From Saprospiraceae bacterium (GTDB lineage: Bacteria > Bacteroidota > Bacteroidia > Chitinophagales > Saprospiraceae), in NCBI GenBank assembly GCA_028285545.1, contig JANQPA010000018.1, positions 124,001 through 188,000 on the forward strand: a DNA stretch of 64,000 bases, read 5' to 3'. Each line of letters begins with the position of its first letter. Positions within the stretch are counted from its first letter, which is position 1. This document shows, piece by piece, positions 55,201 through 63,670 of this stretch. Under the pieces are notes generated by a model. It was given only the letters and a program-made list of their open reading frames with translations. It was not told the origin of the DNA and did no database searches. The position numbers and the translations under genes are program-made.

Positions 55201-58200
55201 CTTCATCAATTCTGTTCCTAGGATTCAACAATAGAGTAAGATACTTCAATCCAGAAACACGATCTGGAATCATCACCTGGGTGGAACCATTCACAATCTG
55301 ATTTGTGTGGAAATTTCCATTTAAGTTTATTGAAGTCAAATAATTACCATTTTGACTACCTGGTGAGTCACCCACATATAAATCTGCCGAAATGCTGCCA
55401 GTAAAGGGAATTCCTTGGTTCAAAATCATCCAATTCATTTCTACCTCCTCATTATTACTTGCTTGAACTGGCAACTGAATTTTTACTAATTTAAAATTCG
55501 GTCTTAAGTCGGGAATTATCCTGGTGGCATTAGTTCTACTTCTATTATTTTCTTCAAAAAGACATTCTTCTTCCAAATCTGAAAAATCAGTTAACACATA
55601 GAAATAAACCGTATCTGTTAGTCCTTTGGGAAGTGTAAAGGATAAAGTGTCCGTATAGGTACTTTTCTCTCCTGCTTGGGGTGGTAAAGTCCGGTTTTGA
55701 TATACAAAACCTAATGGGATTCTAGTATTGGGATTATCAAAAGGTAATCTATTTGCAAAAACCCTATCGTACCATCCATTTGTCCGGGTTGTATCGAGTC
55801 CTTGATTGGTTACAGTCCAAGAAATTTCATAAGTCTCTCCCTCTTGCATTAGATTACTTACCCCTGGAGGAACCATACTAAGTATTCTAAGATCTGAACG
55901 TGGCGATAAGCTAATGTTAACAGTACGTGTGCTTGTTTTTATATTATTGGAATTATCTGACTCTGGCAGTACATTATAGGCATCTGTTTGTACGATTAGG
56001 TAATATTCGCCACTAATACAAGGTGGTAGTTGAAAAGTCTGGTTGCTTTGATAAGTTTGTCCTGGTTCAAGAGTAAGTTGACTAGATCTGCTTCCTATAA
56101 AGATATCGGAGAAATCTAATTTTTCATCATTTGATAAGTAGGCAAAATCTTGCCACCGTGAATCTTTTGTTGAAGCAAGCCCTGAATTAGTTATTTTCCA
56201 ACGCACCTCAATTTCACTGCCTGAAAATACTTCAGTTGGAACTTGTAAATCAGCAACTGTTAAATCCGGTAATTCAGCTATCCTAAAACTTTGGGTTGGA
56301 CCGCGAGTTCCTTCCCGGCAGGGGTTTTTTGAAAAAATATACCAATTGTAGGTTGTTCCAATTGTAAGTCCGAATACTTTTATTTGTATATTAGAAATAT
56401 TGGAATATAATGGAGTAGTTGGTTCTGCTCTCCCTTCTTCCCAAACATAAACATCGTATGATAATGCATTTTTAGCTGGTGTCCAAGATAAAGTGGTTGG
56501 GGTTGGAATATTTACTGAGTTATCTAATGGCAACATATTGCTAACCAAACCTATTTTATCATCAGCGATAAGTTTAACCTCGGCTTCATCTATAAAAACA
56601 CACTCATTCCCATCGGTTGCTGTTACCCGATATTTGGTGGTAACTGCAGGACTAACTTCAATGGAATTTGAGGTTGCACCAGTTGACCATTGGGTAGATG
56701 TAGCTCCTGGAACACTAAGCGTTTCACTTCCATCCATACAAATACTTCCGTTTCCTCCAAATGATATTTTAAGCTCTCTAGGTTGAGAGATAAAAACACT
56801 AGCTGCTTGAGATTGACAACCTGTAATTGGATCAATAGAGACCGCGGAGTAATGCCCAGGTTCGGAAATTGTAATTTCATTTCCAAATTGACCATTGGAC
56901 CAAAAAATGTTATGATTAATATCTGTTTTTAAAGCAAGGGTTCCATTTGGACAAATTTGATTGCCCTCGGGAAGAATAATCTCAGGTTTAGGGGGTAAGG
57001 GAACAACTTCCAACGTGAATGAATCGTAGTTCTGGCATCCATTTTGATCAGTTACCGTGACGTAGTATGTGGTAGTAGTTTGCGGTGAAACATAAATCGA
57101 GGGAAATCTTAAGCCATTACTCCATAAATATTCTAGACCTCCCTCCACGTTAAGAATCCCTATCTCTCCTTGGCAAATTTGTTCGTTTCCAAATATTGAA
57201 ACCTCAGGTAGGGCAAAATGCTCAACCTGGACGTGAATTTCATTATTAGCAGTATTTTGATCTTCCGAAAATTCTGCTAATAATATAATATCATAAACTT
57301 GGACATTTGATAAATTTGCAGGCTGGGAAAAGATGTGAAAATAATCCGCTCTAGAAGGGATATCCAAGAAAATGGTCTCGGAAAAAGTAATTGATTCATT
57401 GATTGTATAAGTTAACTTTACATTTGTCTGAATATTTCGATTGCCATTATTGTAAAGTTCTAGTGAAATTGGTTCCGCAAGACCTAAACCGCAATCACTT
57501 TGTGGTTTAGTTAAATTTTTCACTTCCAAATCAAAATCCAAGTTACTACCCCCATCAATTATTATCTTATAATCTTCTACATCCCCAAAGCCAGCGGTTT
57601 CACAAGAGTCTCTAAAGGCATTGACTCCCAAAGCAACTCTCATTCTTGTCTCACCTATCAGGGCATCTGATGGAATACGAATCTCTCCGTTTAAGGTATT
57701 CGAACTAAAGCTTGTTTCAGTTAATACTTGTTCACCTTCATCAAAAAAATCTTCATCTTGATTAAAATCAATCCAGACCGTCCAAAAAACTGTAGACCGT
57801 GATTCATCAGTCTCTGATTTGAGAGAAATAGAATATTCCTCACCTCTTTTCACTGTGGTTTGCTGATTGGTAAAATTAGCATAGCTAACATCGTTTCCTG
57901 AATTGTTGTCTATTTCATTAAAGATGACCCTCTCAATCCAGTAATCAAAACTGTTACCGTAGGCAAAACAGTATGGATCATTACAACCTAGTGTTGTCAA
58001 TAGAAATGTTTCACTGAAATCATCTCCAAAACCACAGTTATTCCGAACTTGTATTTCATAGGTCGTACAAGGTGGGGCATTACCCCATAATGCTTCTGGA
58101 GAGCTTCTCCAATTTCCTTCTATCCATTCAGTATTGCCTAATCTTCGAATTCTAGATTGGTACTGGTTCGCCCCAGGAGAAGAATCCCATGAAAAAGAAA

Positions 58201-58771
58201 AATGAGAATAACCAACAGATTGAATGGAAATACTTTGAGCAATTGCACAAGAGTCTAAAGTAAGATGAAAATTTCCTCTAAGGTTGTCGTAACCGGTTAC
58301 ATAAATATAATATCTTATATTAGGTGATGAATTAAATACGACCCTGGATTGTAAACTACACTCATCATCGTTCCCAGCAATACAAGTCAAATTATCACAA
58401 TTGCCAGAGAAAACCCCGATTTTTGTATCAAATTCAGAATTACATAAACTCGCAATTAGGGTTTCACCAGAACCTATAAATGTATACCAAATTCCCGGAG
58501 CTTGGTCAAGAGCCGTACCACAAAAGTTCGGAGCACCCTCAATAGAGCCAGTGGAAGTATTTCCATTTAGAGTTTGACCTATGGCAATTTCAATTGCTTC
58601 AGAGCAAAAGTTAAATGATGGCAACTCATTTTCATTAGTTAAATTGCAGGTTGGGATATTGAAAGTTATATTAGATTCGGAATTTGCTGGAAGTTCTTGG
58701 ATTGGGTATACAATCAAAATGAAAAGAAAAAGAAATAAATGGGCTGACTTAACAAATAAACTTGTTTTCAT
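52295..58771 (-). CDS. Giant secreted CARDB-array adhesin-like protein
   Basis: 2158 residues with a signal sequence (about 1-29). In order: a PPC-like beta domain (about 50-175), Fn3 (about 180-265), GEVED domain (about 290-415, FWTVWIDFNQDEDFFDEGEQ), then a CARDB domain (about 418-515), Ig/PKD-like domains with repeated CQxGxxxL and WSxG motifs (about 520-750), Fn3 (about 755-855) and eight further CARDB units (about 860-1860; starts such as DLTVADLQVP, DLRILSMVPP, DLKVSIEEAP). A PPC-like and an IPT/TIG-like domain come near 1870-2060. It ends abruptly in INELRFRLF without a recognisable T9SS tail. I infer a surface or extracellular adhesin/scaffold. It is co-directional with, and 32 bp upstream of, the RHS protein. 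Confidence 0.88.
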   Translation of the reverse strand: MKTSLFVKSAHLFLFLFILIVYPIQELPANSESNITFNIPTCNLTNENELPSFNFCSEAIEIAIGQTLNGNTSTGSIEGAPNFCGTALDQAPGIWYTFIGSGETLIASLCNSEFDTKIGVFSGNCDNLTCIAGNDDECSLQSRVVFNSSPNIRYYIYVTGYDNLRGNFHLTLDSCAIAQSISIQSVGYSHFSFSWDSSPGANQYQSRIRRLGNTEWIEGNWRSSPEALWGNAPPCTTYEIQVRNNCGFGDDFSETFLLTTLGCNDPYCFAYGNSFDYWIERVIFNEIDNNSGNDVSYANFTNQQTTVKRGEEYSISLKSETDESRSTVFWTVWIDFNQDEDFFDEGEQVLTETSFSSNTLNGEIRIPSDALIGETRMRVALGVNAFRDSCETAGFGDVEDYKIIIDGGSNLDFDLEVKNLTKPQSDCGLGLAEPISLELYNNGNRNIQTNVKLTYTINESITFSETIFLDIPSRADYFHIFSQPANLSNVQVYDIILLAEFSEDQNTANNEIHVQVEHFALPEVSIFGNEQICQGEIGILNVEGGLEYLWSNGLRFPSIYVSPQTTTTYYVTVTDQNGCQNYDSFTLEVVPLPPKPEIILPEGNQICPNGTLALKTDINHNIFWSNGQFGNEITISEPGHYSAVSIDPITGCQSQAASVFISQPRELKISFGGNGSICMDGSETLSVPGATSTQWSTGATSNSIEVSPAVTTKYRVTATDGNECVFIDEAEVKLIADDKIGLVSNMLPLDNSVNIPTPTTLSWTPAKNALSYDVYVWEEGRAEPTTPLYSNISNIQIKVFGLTIGTTYNWYIFSKNPCREGTRGPTQSFRIAELPDLTVADLQVPTEVFSGSEIEVRWKITNSGLASTKDSRWQDFAYLSNDEKLDFSDIFIGSRSSQLTLEPGQTYQSNQTFQLPPCISGEYYLIVQTDAYNVLPESDNSNNIKTSTRTVNISLSPRSDLRILSMVPPGVSNLMQEGETYEISWTVTNQGLDTTRTNGWYDRVFANRLPFDNPNTRIPLGFVYQNRTLPPQAGEKSTYTDTLSFTLPKGLTDTVYFYVLTDFSDLEEECLFEENNRSRTNATRIIPDLRPNFKLVKIQLPVQASNNEEVEMNWMILNQGIPFTGSISADLYVGDSPGSQNGNYLTSINLNGNFHTNQIVNGSTQVMIPDRVSGLKYLTLLLNPRNRIDEGKFFDFENENSDSISILTPNLTLANITLDKDTLIAGEALRVDWNVLNLGPGNLINRRIINDIRIQGINLKNTFRTSLTLQAGQSTKLSKLIDIPPSIFPGTYNLFIETNRGNLIYEAGQVEDNLRMSEAQITIQAPLKPDLYTDTIFSSTNNYVVGEKMKISYIVKNIGETSTKENWKDYIYLSLDPTFSLSSSQLLKIQNQAQVLGANEEYEETVLVNLPRNIEEGDYYLHLITDANNKIFEINETNNRNFGELITIQSLPSESYIDLKLENIISPEVIETGRPTRLSWGTRNTGNITTLANRWSDQLYLSKNPTFEPTEDILIKSWEHSGALRVGQAYTRFESFTLPNDLGEGSYFLILITDAEFLTLDNNLSNNAVVISSKGSSRPIVLMSQPKSDLKVSIEEAPETAIAGQPFRLTYTVTNKGEGIAYPKWLDKFVLSIDERLDPTDQTISNQVNGTQLIPGEGYQKQMSGFIPVSAEGNYLIVLGTDIQDNLSEHNEENNSVSKYLSVVSPPPGDLVVRKINTVPMAYINDTIEVKWELENIGLNPIAGYLEQTLYISNDTSWSIEDIEVGRWRGNADLGTGQSAHYSTEICLTDIVDGKYYIIVRTDVLDNIRENNDLNNEGFSITSLTINIPKLFLDTPEDFMLPLQKPKFFKLEVDESLVGETILLSLTSRDQEAVNELYVSYDQIPNRTIFDYSFDTPFEEDQSIILSEIKEGTYYIMSYSLSGQFSQPVNLLAEIVPFEINTINTNRGGNTGEVTTEIIGTRFSEGMKILLKRGEIEIFAAKIQVVNSVKVFATFDLRDLPFGFYDVLAISSDGSDESILENGFLIENGTAPKPGLSVACDFGRTTVSSFTALDDQNAGSPLELERIFPATARPNQMVTITFRYVNNGNINVNAPQILLSSLGGAPLSNRPNNFEDNELEINLKFLEEDGPLDILRPGGVAQVTVYTLAINELRFRLF

Positions 58772-59009
58772 GAATTAATTTTAAGAGGATTTGAGACGGA
58801 CAAATTGAATCACCAATCTCCATATTCATACCATCAAAAAGAGAATATTAATAGGTGGTTTCAATCATTTTAATTTACTTGATTGGGAAATTGAATAATG
58901 AAACTAAAAAGCTTGCCTGGGATAATACGACACTTTCAATTTTATCTCCTCAACTAAATATTTCCCCAACAAGCTCAAGTTCCTGTTTTGGTTTAGCTTT
59001 TTAGAAAGG

Positions 59010-59642
59010 TTATTTTGCAAATGAAATACCAAATCTAATTACCCCCGCCTCTGTATCACCTAATTCTCCGAAAAAACCCACTTTCCCCATTTGGATGTGA
59101 GCGCCTACAAGGAACCCAAAATAGGTTCCTGCAGATACAGAATCCACTGAAGAAAAATCATTACTTCCATCGAAGTAAAACCTGTAACCAAACAATAGAT
59201 AAGAGTATAGGTCAAATTTTTCGAGGATATTAGTATTAGCAGTTTCATTTAATAAGCTTGAAACTGAAATGCCCCATCTTGTTCCTAATGTGACTTCATT
59301 TAGAGAATAATCAGAAGAGGATAAAAAATCTAAGCCGTATTGGGCATACCCAATATATCCTCCTGCTCTAACATAACTTACATCAAGTACATTGGGTAAA
59401 AATTGCCGTTCAAAAGAAATTCCAATAGCAGGAATGGATAGATCATAAAAGCCCCCTAAATCACCAAAACCTATTCCAATTGTAGTAAATTTAGTATATT
59501 CTGAATCTAGAAATTGCAAAGTATTATTGCTAGCAATAATTTTAAATTGAGGTTTTAAACCAACCTCAGGGTCTCCATCAATTGCTATTGCTTTAACAAA
59601 TGAAAATGAAGTTAGAAGCAAAAATAATGTTATTTTTTTCAT
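59010..59642 (-). CDS. Outer-membrane beta-barrel-like protein
   Basis: 210 residues with a signal peptide (1-20). The mature part alternates hydrophobic and polar residues in Gly/Tyr/Phe-rich strands (ARAGGYIGYAQYGLDF-type segments, SYLLFGYRFYF, GTYFGFLVGAHIQMG) and ends GVIRFGISFAK, the style of small 8-stranded OMP barrels. No specific family was recognised. It lies 13 bp after the YfaP-like lipoprotein gene and 238 bp before the CARDB gene, so it may assist surface localisation of these proteins. Confidence 0.75.
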   Translation of the reverse strand: MKKITLFLLLTSFSFVKAIAIDGDPEVGLKPQFKIIASNNTLQFLDSEYTKFTTIGIGFGDLGGFYDLSIPAIGISFERQFLPNVLDVSYVRAGGYIGYAQYGLDFLSSSDYSLNEVTLGTRWGISVSSLLNETANTNILEKFDLYSYLLFGYRFYFDGSNDFSSVDSVSAGTYFGFLVGAHIQMGKVGFFGELGDTEAGVIRFGISFAK

Positions 59643-59655
59643 GATTTAACTATTA

Positions 59656-60510
59656 TTAAAATTCAAATTTGTTTCCATTTTTAATTATGGTTGTTATTTC
59701 TATTTCTTTCCCGTTTTGTGTGGTAGCAGTAAAGGATTTTGATCTATCAGCAGTACTTATCGTGACGTAAATAGTATTTGGAGAAGAAGAGAATTCAAAA
59801 TCATCTACTTTGACCAGATATTCACCATTTGGTGCATTCGAGTGCCAGTAGATATTTTCAGGACCAAAGCCGTCTGTATCATCGCGATCAAGTTGCCCAC
59901 CTGTTTCCGAATTCTTATTGCCAAAATATATCTCAACACCACTCGGATCAATCACACGAAGATCCTGATCGGTATTGGTATCCCAGGAGAGACTAATTTG
60001 TAAAGCACCTGTGCCTAATCTTAACACTTCGATCTCAACCTCTTGAGTATTACTGTAAATACCAGATAAATCAAAAATTTGGATGGCTAAAGAAAAGATT
60101 CCTTGGTCGACATTTGTTGGGATACCTACAGGCACTGAAATTATTCCTGACGAATTGTTTACCTTATTATAAGGAATAATAAAATATGAATCTGCCCCAA
60201 CAACTTGTAGAATACACCCTCCAACATTATCCTGAACATTATCATAATTGAGAGCTAGGGGTATTGTACTCCCATTAGAAGAAATTAAATTTAAACCATT
60301 ATAACTGAGTTGAGGAGCTTCTGGTATTTGGGAAGGAGTAGTCAAATTGCCTAGCTTCCTTTGGTTTTCATCAGTAATAATTAAAACTTCTGATAACGCA
60401 TTTGCATTTGAAGGGTCAATTAGTCCCGGCTCTTCTTCAATGTTACACTTACTTAAAATAATAAGTAAGAGTAAGGAAGTAATAATTGGAATACACTGTT
60501 TAAGTTTCAT
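59656..60510 (-). CDS. Lipoprotein with DUF2135/YfaP-like domain
   Basis: 284 residues from the ATG at 60510. The frame extends to an ATG at 60579, but that overlaps the end of the upstream regulator gene, and the 60510 start directly begins a lipoprotein signal (MKLKQCIPIITSLLLLIILS then the lipobox cysteine in LSKCN). An Ig/REJ-like middle region (about 70-160) is followed by a DUF2135/YfaP-like domain (about 165-255): SLSWDTNTDQDLRVIDPSG, YFGNK, DDTDGFGPENIYW and GEYLVKVDDF are typical. The role of this domain is not established; the protein should be anchored in a membrane facing the periplasm or surface. Confidence 0.85.
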   Translation of the reverse strand: MKLKQCIPIITSLLLLIILSKCNIEEEPGLIDPSNANALSEVLIITDENQRKLGNLTTPSQIPEAPQLSYNGLNLISSNGSTIPLALNYDNVQDNVGGCILQVVGADSYFIIPYNKVNNSSGIISVPVGIPTNVDQGIFSLAIQIFDLSGIYSNTQEVEIEVLRLGTGALQISLSWDTNTDQDLRVIDPSGVEIYFGNKNSETGGQLDRDDTDGFGPENIYWHSNAPNGEYLVKVDDFEFSSSPNTIYVTISTADRSKSFTATTQNGKEIEITTIIKNGNKFEF

Positions 60511-60569
60511 AGTAAAAAACTTTATAATAGAAGTGATAAAATCCGTTTTCTTTCTAAATCTCCAATTCC

Positions 60570-61298
60570 TTAAATCCACCCTTTTCGTTTGGCAATGAGT
60601 ACTGAATCCATTGTCCGCTTAACCCCGCCTGTTTTCTTCCTAATATTTCGTAAATGTACTGTTAGGGTAGCTGGTTTTATTCCCAGTTGCTCAGCCGCAG
60701 CAGAAGAAGTATCATTTAAACTCCAGACCCTTAATACTTCTAATTCACGCTTGGTAAGTTTCAAATGAGGATCTAATAAAATAGACTTAAGTTTTTTCAA
60801 AGTCAAAACTTGCAAAGGGATAGAATTTCCAATGGTCTTAATATCGAAGGAAAGATCGTCGTTGAATTTATGTGCGCTCACATCTTGACACCAGCAAACA
60901 AATAATAAGGTGTTGTTCTCCGTCCACTTTACCACCTTTATATTTATATGATTAAGTATTCTTAAATAATGTCCATTGCTGGTTTTAATGTTATGCGACA
61001 AAACGACACATATACTACCGTTTATATCCCCAGAATTGCAGTAGTTTTTGATTTGGTGAATAAATCTTACAATTCTTTTTTGTTCATCAGGGTGAAGATA
61101 ATCTTGCAAGTAGTTCTGTTTTTGGTCTTTTCTTGAATACCCCAAATACTCAAGGAAGCCCTCTTCATCACAGATAGAGAGTCTTTTTACATCAAAGGCG
61201 AAAATAAAATCAACAATACCCTTTGGATGAAATTTCACCTTAGATAATATAGGTAATTCTTCATTTTGTCCCAATAACCTTATATCCTCATCTTTCAT
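60570..61298 (-). CDS. PAS-LuxR family transcriptional regulator
   Basis: 242 residues, soluble. A PAS-like domain (about 30-150) is suggested by EEGFLEYLGYSRKD and DYLHPDEQKRI, the usual PAS_3 form. The C-terminus is a LuxR/GerE HTH (about 178-238; LTKRELEVLRVWSLNDTSSA and LTVHLRNIRKKT). No receiver domain is present. It is the first gene of the minus-strand cluster with the YfaP-like lipoprotein, OMP, CARDB and RHS genes, and so is the likely regulator of it. The signal it senses is unknown. Confidence 0.87.
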   Translation of the reverse strand: MKDEDIRLLGQNEELPILSKVKFHPKGIVDFIFAFDVKRLSICDEEGFLEYLGYSRKDQKQNYLQDYLHPDEQKRIVRFIHQIKNYCNSGDINGSICVVLSHNIKTSNGHYLRILNHINIKVVKWTENNTLLFVCWCQDVSAHKFNDDLSFDIKTIGNSIPLQVLTLKKLKSILLDPHLKLTKRELEVLRVWSLNDTSSAAAEQLGIKPATLTVHLRNIRKKTGGVKRTMDSVLIAKRKGWI

Positions 61299-61546
61299 TT
61301 CAAAATAATAATTATTAATATTAAATTGATAGTTATTAATCTCTAATTCATAAATAAAATTAGTAGATTACTTTGGAATATGTTAGAGACATTTTTACCC
61401 AAAAATTCTATATAACAAACATTTTACAACAGCAGTAAAGGCATATATACAACTGTAAATCAACAAATTAGCTGTATATTAAAAATTCTACTCGAAGTGC
61501 TTGTAAGCTTAAATAATTAGTAGCTCTTTTAAATTTCTTATACCAA

Positions 61547-62983
61547 ATGCATGGGAAGAAAATCATTAAATATTTAGAAAGATTACCACCTGAAGAGTAT
61601 GATAAATTCAGAGATTTTATTAACTCTCCTTACTTTAATAAAGAGCGGAACTTATTAGATTTTTTTAACTATCTAATAAATTTTTCCCCTGATTTTGAAT
61701 CGAAAAAACTTGTAAAGGAGAAAGTTGCAGAAAAGCTATTTCCAATGAAAAGTTTGGATTCCAGTCTTAATAAACTTAGTAAAAAACAAACTGCTCTAGT
61801 CAAATTGTTAGAAAAGTATTTCTCTTTCAAAAAAATAGATCAATCAAAAATCTTAAAGGAGAAGATGGAGATTGATTTTCTTTACCATTTTGATTATGAA
61901 AAATTTCGTGGGAAAGTTCTAGAGATTAACTCAGATTTTAGGTACAGGCAATATTTATCAATTGAAGAATTGGATCATTTGACAGACATTAATTGGTCAT
62001 TGTTTTACCATCCTCAAACAAACCGGCATCAGTTTAATAATCTTCACCAAATCCTTGAATTTAAAGAAAAAGCCTTCGCCCTTTTAAAATTTCGATTAAT
62101 CACAGAGCTCTTACTCAGAAAAAATTTATTACCTGATAAAATTGAAATCCCTTCAAGCAATGATTTAAAACAATATTGTAAAAAATATGACTATCCTATT
62201 CTACATATATACAATAGTTTAAAAAAATTATTAGAAAGTAAAACACCATCCGATAATTTTGATGAAACTTTGAATGAACTTAACAATTATGCTGAAGAAA
62301 TCTCTTATTTTGACAGGCAAAATGTTTTATCCAAATTAAGTAATCTTGCCTATCATTATTATGAACGAAAAAATCTAAAGTATCTCGATAAACTATTTAA
62401 TATCTACAAAATCGCAGAAAAGCTTGATTTATTGACTTACAATAATATGATAAATGAAATGACATTCCTTAATGTAGCTATAGCCACATCGGCGGCCGAA
62501 ATGAACAAAACCTCTAATGTCCAATGGGCCAAGCAATTTATTGCTAATTATTCCAAATTCCTACCACCTAATTCCCAAGGTGATACGATCGATCTAGCAA
62601 ATAGCTATATCCTTTTTTGGGAAAAGAGGCATCAAGATGTCCTGGATAAATTGAATATAATCAAAAGAGAACATACTGCATTTCATATCCAAATTGAAAC
62701 ACTTTATCTTCGAACATACTATGAACTATTCATAAAAGGAGCACTTCCTGTAAATACCTTAATCAGTCATATAACAAAATTTAAAAAATATTTAGAAAGA
62801 AAGGATACACCTGCAGCCAATAAAAGGGAAGCAATAAAGTCATTTGTTCACTTAATTAAATTGATGATTGAACAACGAGAAAATCCTGTTAAAAATATTA
62901 GGCCCAGAATTAAGGATTTCTATAATGACAAAAAGGCTGTCTTTGGCGGCTTTTGGATCAAAAATAAAATCCTTCAGGTTTAA
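61547..62983 (+). CDS. Conserved-looking helical protein of unknown function
   Basis: 478 residues, no signal peptide or membrane segment. It is almost wholly alpha-helical by composition, rich in Lys, Leu, Phe, Tyr and Asn. The N-terminal start (IKYLERLPPEEYDKFRDFIN then SPYFN) and the layout resemble a type of lineage-specific Bacteroidota protein I have no function for. TPR/ARM-like helical pairs are likely in the second half (about 230-420). It is divergent from the PAS-LuxR gene across 248 bp. Confidence 0.7.
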   Translation: MHGKKIIKYLERLPPEEYDKFRDFINSPYFNKERNLLDFFNYLINFSPDFESKKLVKEKVAEKLFPMKSLDSSLNKLSKKQTALVKLLEKYFSFKKIDQSKILKEKMEIDFLYHFDYEKFRGKVLEINSDFRYRQYLSIEELDHLTDINWSLFYHPQTNRHQFNNLHQILEFKEKAFALLKFRLITELLLRKNLLPDKIEIPSSNDLKQYCKKYDYPILHIYNSLKKLLESKTPSDNFDETLNELNNYAEEISYFDRQNVLSKLSNLAYHYYERKNLKYLDKLFNIYKIAEKLDLLTYNNMINEMTFLNVAIATSAAEMNKTSNVQWAKQFIANYSKFLPPNSQGDTIDLANSYILFWEKRHQDVLDKLNIIKREHTAFHIQIETLYLRTYYELFIKGALPVNTLISHITKFKKYLERKDTPAANKREAIKSFVHLIKLMIEQRENPVKNIRPRIKDFYNDKKAVFGGFWIKNKILQV

Positions 62984-63670
62984 TCCTCTAAACAACTCAA
63001 ATTAACCAAACTGACCCACAAATAGTTAAACTTATGAGTCAGTTCAAAGCCTAATGATCAGATACCAAATATATCGTCAGTTCCCACAATTGTACCAACA
63101 ATAATGTCAATAATCCAAGTAGTTATTACTCCTTGAGGTTCTTGCGGCTGTTGTAAATGATCGTTTTTTTTTGACAAAAAATTAAGCTCTTGACCAGGCA
63201 TAAGTTGACCTGGGCTACCTTGAAAATTAGCCATATTAAATGATTTAATAATTAAGAAATCTGATTGAACTACTGCAGGAATTAATGAGACATGTGGCTT
63301 CCTTTCGTCCAGGTCATCTGAACTAGAAATAATGTCCTTTCCATACAGTAGGAGATATTCTTAACCATTGCTTCATCCATGGCTGAAGGCATTGGTTATC
63401 TGATAGGAATCCCAGCTATCCTGAGATCTCTACTATAGGATAGAAGTGATTGAATATCACCAAACAACACGTAAACTAACTGTTATATTGATATACCATT
63501 TTTTTGGTATTCAAGAAATTATTAAGATGTTTTAACTAATTCTGTCTTACATTTTTTGGATATTAGAAGTATATAAATCCAATTTTAACATCATTCCAGT
63601 TTCTTATATAGTCTTCCAAACTTGGATGATTATACTCAGCAAATGGTATTTTTTTAAAAAAAAATAAATA
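62984..63670. other. 687-bp gap with one small ORF
   Basis: This AT-rich region between two plus-strand genes contains the 58-codon minus-strand ORF listed separately. Elsewhere I see no convincing gene, tRNA or repeat. A 19-codon plus-strand ORF at 63379 is not credible. Confidence 0.6.
63058..63234 (-). CDS. Small 58-residue peptide, unknown
   Basis: ATG at 63234, TGA at 63060-63058. The first half is polar with Gly/Pro/Gln (MANFQGSPGQLMPGQELNF), then a short basic patch and a Gln/Pro segment (QQPQEPQG). The second half is a hydrophobic stretch (VITTWIIDIIVGTIVG) with an acidic end (TDDIFGI). Codon choice and amino-acid balance are like the neighbours and unlike chance AT-rich ORFs. It could be a small membrane peptide or a precursor peptide with polar leader and hydrophobic core; neither is shown. 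Confidence 0.45.
   Translation of the reverse strand: MANFQGSPGQLMPGQELNFLSKKNDHLQQPQEPQGVITTWIIDIIVGTIVGTDDIFGI

Noticed and set aside
59656..60579. Upstream start (60579) for the YfaP-like lipoprotein
   Set aside because: It overlaps the PAS-LuxR gene and places 23 basic residues before a perfect lipoprotein signal; the ATG at 60510 is preferred.
63379..63438. 19-codon plus-strand ORF in the right-hand gap
   Set aside because: Too short, with no supporting signal.
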